In this document: piece by piece, positions 58,792-64,000 of the stretch
Layout: the number at the start of each line of letters is the position of its first letter
Position numbering within the stretch: position 1 is the first letter of the stretch
Origin: Carya illinoinensis
Taxonomy: Eukaryota; Streptophyta; Magnoliopsida; Fagales; Juglandaceae
DNA: 64,000 nucleotides
Direction of reading: 5' to 3'
NCBI RefSeq assembly: GCF_018687715.1
Contig: NC_056765.1
Span: forward strand, 26,123,129 to 26,187,128
Program-made: the position numbers and the translations under genes
Notes under the pieces: model-generated
Database searches by the model: none
What the model was told of the DNA's origin: nothing
The model's input: only the letters and a program-made list of their open reading frames with translations

Positions 58792-60133
58792 TGTTACCCA
58801 TATGACTAACAAAAGAGGGGGGATGAATTGAGTTGTATTAAAAAAAATAATAATTATAAATCAAATATACAATATAAAATATAAACAAAATACGAAATAG
58901 TAATAAATATAAAGAGTAAGGGTAAGAGAGAAGCAAACTCAGTATGTTAACGAGGTTCAGCCCCACTGCCTACGTCCTCGCCTCAAGCTACCCCTTGAGG
59001 ATTCCCAAATTCACTATTCAAGCTCTTTCAGGTGGAAATAGAAACCTATTATACCTTTGAACAACACCGCTACAAAGGATCCGTGTAGAATACCCTTAAC
59101 ACTTGCAATCACCTTACACACGGTGATTTAACTATTCCCTGTGTAGAACACTTTCTACACGCACAGGGGTTATACACACCCTTTTACTAATACAAGAACT
59201 GATAGTGGGTAATTTATCAGAAAATACTCCTCAATGAGTGAAATAAGAACAATACAACGCAAACTATATCTTTCAAAATGAATAAGGATTAAGACTCAAT
59301 ACTTAGAGAAGAGAGAATGAAAGTTTTGAATGAATATTGTATGCTCTGGATGTTATGAATGTGAAACTCTCAAATGATCTATTTATAGGCATATGAGATT
59401 TCATATTCAAATTTAAAAAGATTCACATGTCAAAGACAATATCATTCACTTTTTTAAAAAATTCAAATAAAATGTTCTTCTTTTTCAATTATAAAAAACA
59501 ACATCATTCATTTTTCAAAAATTTCAAACCTAATATTTTACTTTTGGCATATGACAAAAGGAGCACACTTTACTTTTCAAATATTTCAAACCTAATATTT
59601 TACTTTTTGCATATGACAAAAGGAGCACACTTTACTTTTCAAATATTTCAAACAAAAATATCTACCTTTTGCATAAATCAAAAAAAGAATCAATCACTTT
59701 TGAAAATATCCAAATAAAACATGCACATGTGAAAGATGACAATCAATCATCTTTAATATTTTCAAAGATCAAACATTTAATCAAGGCATGCACATGTGAA
59801 AGATAACAATCAATCATCTTTCAAAATTTTCAAATTTAATTTTCAAAAAATTCATGCACATGTGGAAAATGTATTTTAATGTTTTATGATAAAATATTAA
59901 TTTTGAGTCTTAATCATAATTTCAAATTTTTAAGAGATTTACAACATTACTCTATGACTTTAATGTGAACTTGTTCCCTTCTTTCTCATGCTTGTTTCCT
60001 TGATATGCTTGACTTTATTGTGTAGACAGCTAGAGTTTGAGACTCCTTTATTCTTTAAATTCATTTGTTATCATCAAAATCTATGTGTAGATATATAATT
60101 ACACAAAACTTAATTGAAATTTTAGATTCAACA
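58792..60133. mobile_element. Solo LTR with 5-bp target duplication
   Basis: A 1342-bp segment begins TGTTACCC and ends TTCAACA, giving TGTT...AACA termini. It is flanked by the same pentamer, TAATG, at 58787-58791 and 60134-60138. Within it, CCCACTGCCTACGTCCTCGC and GTGTAGAACACTTTCTACAC resemble plant LTR sequence. No gag-pol, primer-binding site or second LTR is present, so it is best read as a solo LTR left by LTR-LTR recombination. It contains a 62-bp tandem repeat. Confidence 0.8.
59521..59670. repeat. 62-bp tandem repeat inside the solo LTR
   Basis: ATTTCAAACCTAATATTTTA begins at 59521 and 59583, and a diverged third copy (ATTTCAAACAAAAATATC) at 59645. GCATATGACAAAAGGAGCAC is shared by the first two. 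A further direct repeat of CACATGTGAAAGAT follows at about 59724 and 59792. Confidence 0.9.
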
Positions 60134-60138
60134 TAATG

Positions 60139-60724
60139 ATTTAAAAAAAACGAGTAATGCTAAGTACGCGTTCTAAATATACAATAATTTTGTAAAAATG
60201 TGGACCACATCAAGAAAAATTAAGCTTTTCACACTTTTCTGTAGTAGAATCTATTTTTTTTATAAATGATTTATATGAGACTTGTGCATTTGGATCTTAT
60301 ATATATTGTTTTTCATCGTAAACTAATCTTGGCTCCCTAGCTATATTCAATTATGGTTTATGTATTCCCTTTTGCATTATTAAATATGAAGAAATACATT
60401 ATTATAGGCATAAAATTATTATTACGATATAAGATCGGCCCCCAAAGGTAAAATACTAGCCCTCTTCCACTTCCTCTAGTCATAAAAATTCTCATCATAG
60501 GTAAATTTATATATATAATTTATATATATATATATATATATATATTCATTCTGCATTCACGACCATTGGCATTTGCGATTAAAATGATTTTTTCACGATA
60601 AAAAATCCATTTCAATAAAAAAGTTTCTGTCGTAGTGATATTATTATATATTATATACAATAATCCCAGTTTGTAAAAGTTAGGCCAAACAAATCCCGGC
60701 CCTCATGTTTTAGCACTCTTTTTC

Positions 60725-60773
<49 letters not shown>

Positions 60774-61054
60774 CCTTCATTTATAGTTTGTGAGCCTGAA
60801 ATTTGACTTTGATTTTTCATGATATTCTTTTACTTTGCCAAGGTTGACCGATCCACCGAAAACCTCAACTTTAATTTAGTCGTTGAGCCACCCATGCATT
60901 ATAATTTTCTGGTCCAACATTATTTTAAAAGATAGTACCGAAGCAATGAACGTCCATAAATCATGATTATCAGTGTTTGGCAAAAACTAAAAAATCTTTG
61001 TTGAAAACTCCTCCCATGCATGTTTACTTGTCCCGTAAAAAGCGAAGACTGAAC

Positions 61055-61133
<79 letters not shown>

Positions 61134-64000
61134 TGTTTTTCATATTTAACACGAGGCAATATTTGTCATATTGGTTGATCCCTATTTTGACACGTTGCTG
61201 CTAAGAGCCTAAGACCTCAAATTGTCACCAACTTCAACAAAATTCAAATTAAACATGCAAATTAAACTCTCTCTCTCTCTCTCTCTCTCTTTAAGTACAG
61301 ATTGGGTTTGGTGTGATTTGATGTAGAGGATATGATTGATTAACAACATTAACAAATTAAGCCACCTTCTAGTCCTTTTCGCCATGCCAGTTACAAGCTA
61401 GCGGCAGTAAAACATCTAGTTGCCGGCATCTTAATTGGTTAGGGAGGGCGGACCAAGATATTAAACATAAAAATGAATAAAAGGAATGTTAAAAATATAT
61501 AAATTTAATCATTTAATTATGTTCTAAAGATAAATAAATATTATATATATGACCAAGCTCTTAAAATGAATTATGAGAATTTTGAGATTTTATAACTAAC
61601 AACCTCAATTAATAATCATATCAACCATTCAAAATTTTATCGAAATTTCGATATTGGCCTCAAGTATCAAAGAGATATGAGGGGAGCGTTACAACATTTA
61701 TTTCTCATGAGATAGAGATATATGAGAGACGATGAGCCTTTTAAATTCTTTTACCTAACGTTGTCCATAATATCTATACGAGTTATAAGAGTTTTACGGG
61801 ATCTTAGTTCAAATTCAAATTCAAATTCAAATTTGAGGGTCTCAAGTTTTTCTTGGAATTTAACGCTAGCCTTTAGTAAAAGAGGTTGTAAAACATTAAT
61901 ATCCGTATTATAATATTTATTATTATTTTTATAAATACCATTAAATAAGTATTAATTAAATGTTTTAGTATACAAATCATGCGACGTTTCTTTTCAAATT
62001 TAGACAAAAACTCGGAAGAAAAAGTGAAAAAGAAGAATGGTACTACGTCAATTGATAAAATATTCAACTGGCCATCCAAGGGGCTAGGTTTACCAAGCAA
62101 ATTAGACAACATATAATTGACTGTTATTACGTACATAATTTCCCAATCAGCTCGCTAGCTAGCTAGCTAGAGTCGATGTCAATGTCATGGCGGCCGCTTT
62201 CAAACAAACAACTCACGAACTTTGGGCGGATATGGAGTACTTTATATGTTTATGCCGACTGTCAAGTTTGTGTATGTGTTCATCCAAAACAGAAAATAAA
62301 AACAGTTGTCCATGTGTACGATATATAAATAATATATATATATATATACCGACACCTAAACGTGTGTAAATGTATCCAGTGGTGAAACCGTACATGCATC
62401 TAGGGGGCCAAACTTTTTAAAAAAATTAAAATATACCTTAATTTTTATTCATAATCTTATTAATATAAAAAATGATCCCTCAAAAAAATTTATAATCCCT
62501 ATATAACTCTATAAAATTTTAATATACTTAAGAGATTTCTTTTCAATTTTTTTCCTATAGTTTCAAATTTTTGTATAATTTTTATATATTATTTATTTTC
62601 AAAAGTATAATCTCACCAAAATTAAATCAAAACTAAATTTTGAATAAATAATAAACTTATTAATATGAATCCCAAAAATTATTTTTATACAATATTAGGC
62701 GACCTCTTAATTTAGAATCCAAAGTAAAAATATAATAAAAATCATTCAAGGTTGATGTTCTATATAGAAAGTAGTTGAGAGATTTTATCTTTTAAACTTC
62801 ATTAAGTAAAAAAAATCTTATTTAATGTCTCTATTATAATATTACATACTTTTAATGTGACACAAAAATATCTAGAATTTATATAAAATTTAATAAATTA
62901 GCTTACATATATACTATAATGAAAGATGACATCCTAAAAAATCACTTTATAGTTTATACGAAATAAATAAATTATAAATATTTCATTATAAAAATAATAA
63001 TAGATGAATATTATTTCACGAAACATTATTGTTAAAAACCTGAAACATATATGAAGATGTTTCATTTTTAGAATTTTATTCTAATTACGTGTATATTACA
63101 AATTATCGAGACCTAATTTTATATATATTTATATTTTTATGATTTTTAAATTAATTTATTTTGATTATAAATAATTTATCATAAATATCCTTTTTTTTTT
63201 TAATAATGACTAATGCGAAATTCACATCTCAATATTTCATTACATTTCTTAAAAAAGAGCAATAGTACCCGATAATTATTCCATACATTCTATAATTTCT
63301 TCTTGAAGTCCCAAAACGTGGAATTATTCCGATCATGACTCTCTCCCTCATCATCCGTTTAAAATCTCTGTACATCTGCGGCAAATAAATCATTTATTTT
63401 CTTTACTTATTGTTTTGAATAATTTTAGGGTGTCTACTAAATATGTACATTAAATGTACGTGTACATTAGTATAAATAAATTTTTTATTGATTTCTTCTT
63501 TAAGAATGGAAAATCAAGTTTCTTCTAACGTAAAAAACTGTAATCATCACTATAAGAAAATTATTTATTTATGATCCGATATTTCCCTTTAAATAACTAT
63601 TTCTTAGTAAAATAAGTTTATTCTCATTACTGATAATCATTATTGTCGTAAATAACTCGTCATAACTACTTAAGTATTGCCAGGTCTCTCCATTGGATAT
63701 CTTTGAATGCTTTCCCAAGGAAGTTGGCTCAAACTCATTGAGACCGATAAGAAATCAAGTGAAGGTAGTTTTGGTCTATTTGTAAAGATGATAGGGAGTT
63801 TCTATGGGTGAAGAGAAACTGTTTTGGGCCTAGTAATCATACAATTAGTGGAATGAGGTTTGGGATTGTAAGGGTGATAATGAAATCGAGGAATGTTGAT
63901 TGTAATAAATAAATCTTAAAGTTACTGCCAAGTTGTGATTAAGGCAAGTTGATTAGAACTGCAAATTGCATGGAAGGATCAGAAGACCGAATTATTGAAG
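60139..64000. other. Gene-less AT-rich right edge
   Basis: No recognisable gene. Contents: a MITE-like segment at about 60150-60310 (GAGTAATGCTAAGTACGCG), GA run 60729-60769, CT run 61059-61119 followed by TA, CT run 61267-61291, a CACTA-like tip near 60630 (CACTACGACAGAAAC on the minus strand, with triplet ATA outside), and a CACTATAAGAAAA left tip near 63549 that could begin an element whose other end was not identified. Reading frames here are short and low-complexity. Confidence 0.5.
61059..61119. repeat. (CT)n-(TA)n compound microsatellite
   Basis: About 30 CT units run directly into a TATATATA stretch. The nearby apparent Ser-Leu reading frame is only the repeat. Confidence 0.9.

Overview
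This is a plant nuclear chromosome window, apparently from a woody eudicot. It shows intron-rich genes with canonical GT-AG splice sites, AT-rich intergenic DNA, many CT/GA and TA microsatellites, and nested plant transposons. A recurrent MITE whose ends read TGAGATGAGATGA-like is reminiscent of Fagales (walnut, hickory, oak or birch relatives), but I cannot confirm the species from sequence alone.

Two host protein-coding genes can be reconstructed, both on the + strand. (1) Positions 5187-20499 encode a complete HIRA histone chaperone subunit: 10 coding exons, 1044 codons, an N-terminal WD40 propeller, an ASF1-binding-type B motif and a C-terminal Hira domain. The last exon carries an unusual acidic/proline-rich decapeptide repeat. 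(2) Positions 35783-41384 encode a complete alcohol-forming fatty acyl-CoA reductase: 10 exons, 493 codons, with a Rossmann glycine motif, a YVFTK catalytic motif and a C-terminal FAR domain. The two genes are about 15 kb apart and act in unrelated processes (H3.3 chromatin assembly and fatty alcohol synthesis), with no sign of a functional cluster.

The rest is mainly repetitive. From the left: a GC-richer repeat remnant (1-2600), a tandem ~0.8 kb duplication (2607-4191), HIRA with TE-filled introns (SINEs, a LINE 3' fragment and MITEs, mostly in the 5.9 kb intron 8), intergenic DNA with MITEs and an inverted-repeat element (24490-25815), and FAR with an old SINE and a MITE in its introns. 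Just downstream lies a nest. A CACTA-type DNA transposon (42447-50862, 3-bp target duplication CGT) with palindromic subterminal repeats has been split by a full-length, very young-looking LINE (43825-49509, 18-19 bp target duplication, both ORFs present, each with one in-frame TAG). Further right come hairpin CACTA-like MITEs, a PIF/Harbinger-like or hAT-like element (56271-58271), a solo LTR with a perfect 5-bp target duplication (58792-60133), and AT-rich DNA to the end.

I see no defence system, CRISPR array, rRNA or functional tRNA gene. The most informative structures are the LINE-in-CACTA nest, the TTCGAACGTT subterminal array, the SINE family in host introns and the HIRA C-terminal repeat.
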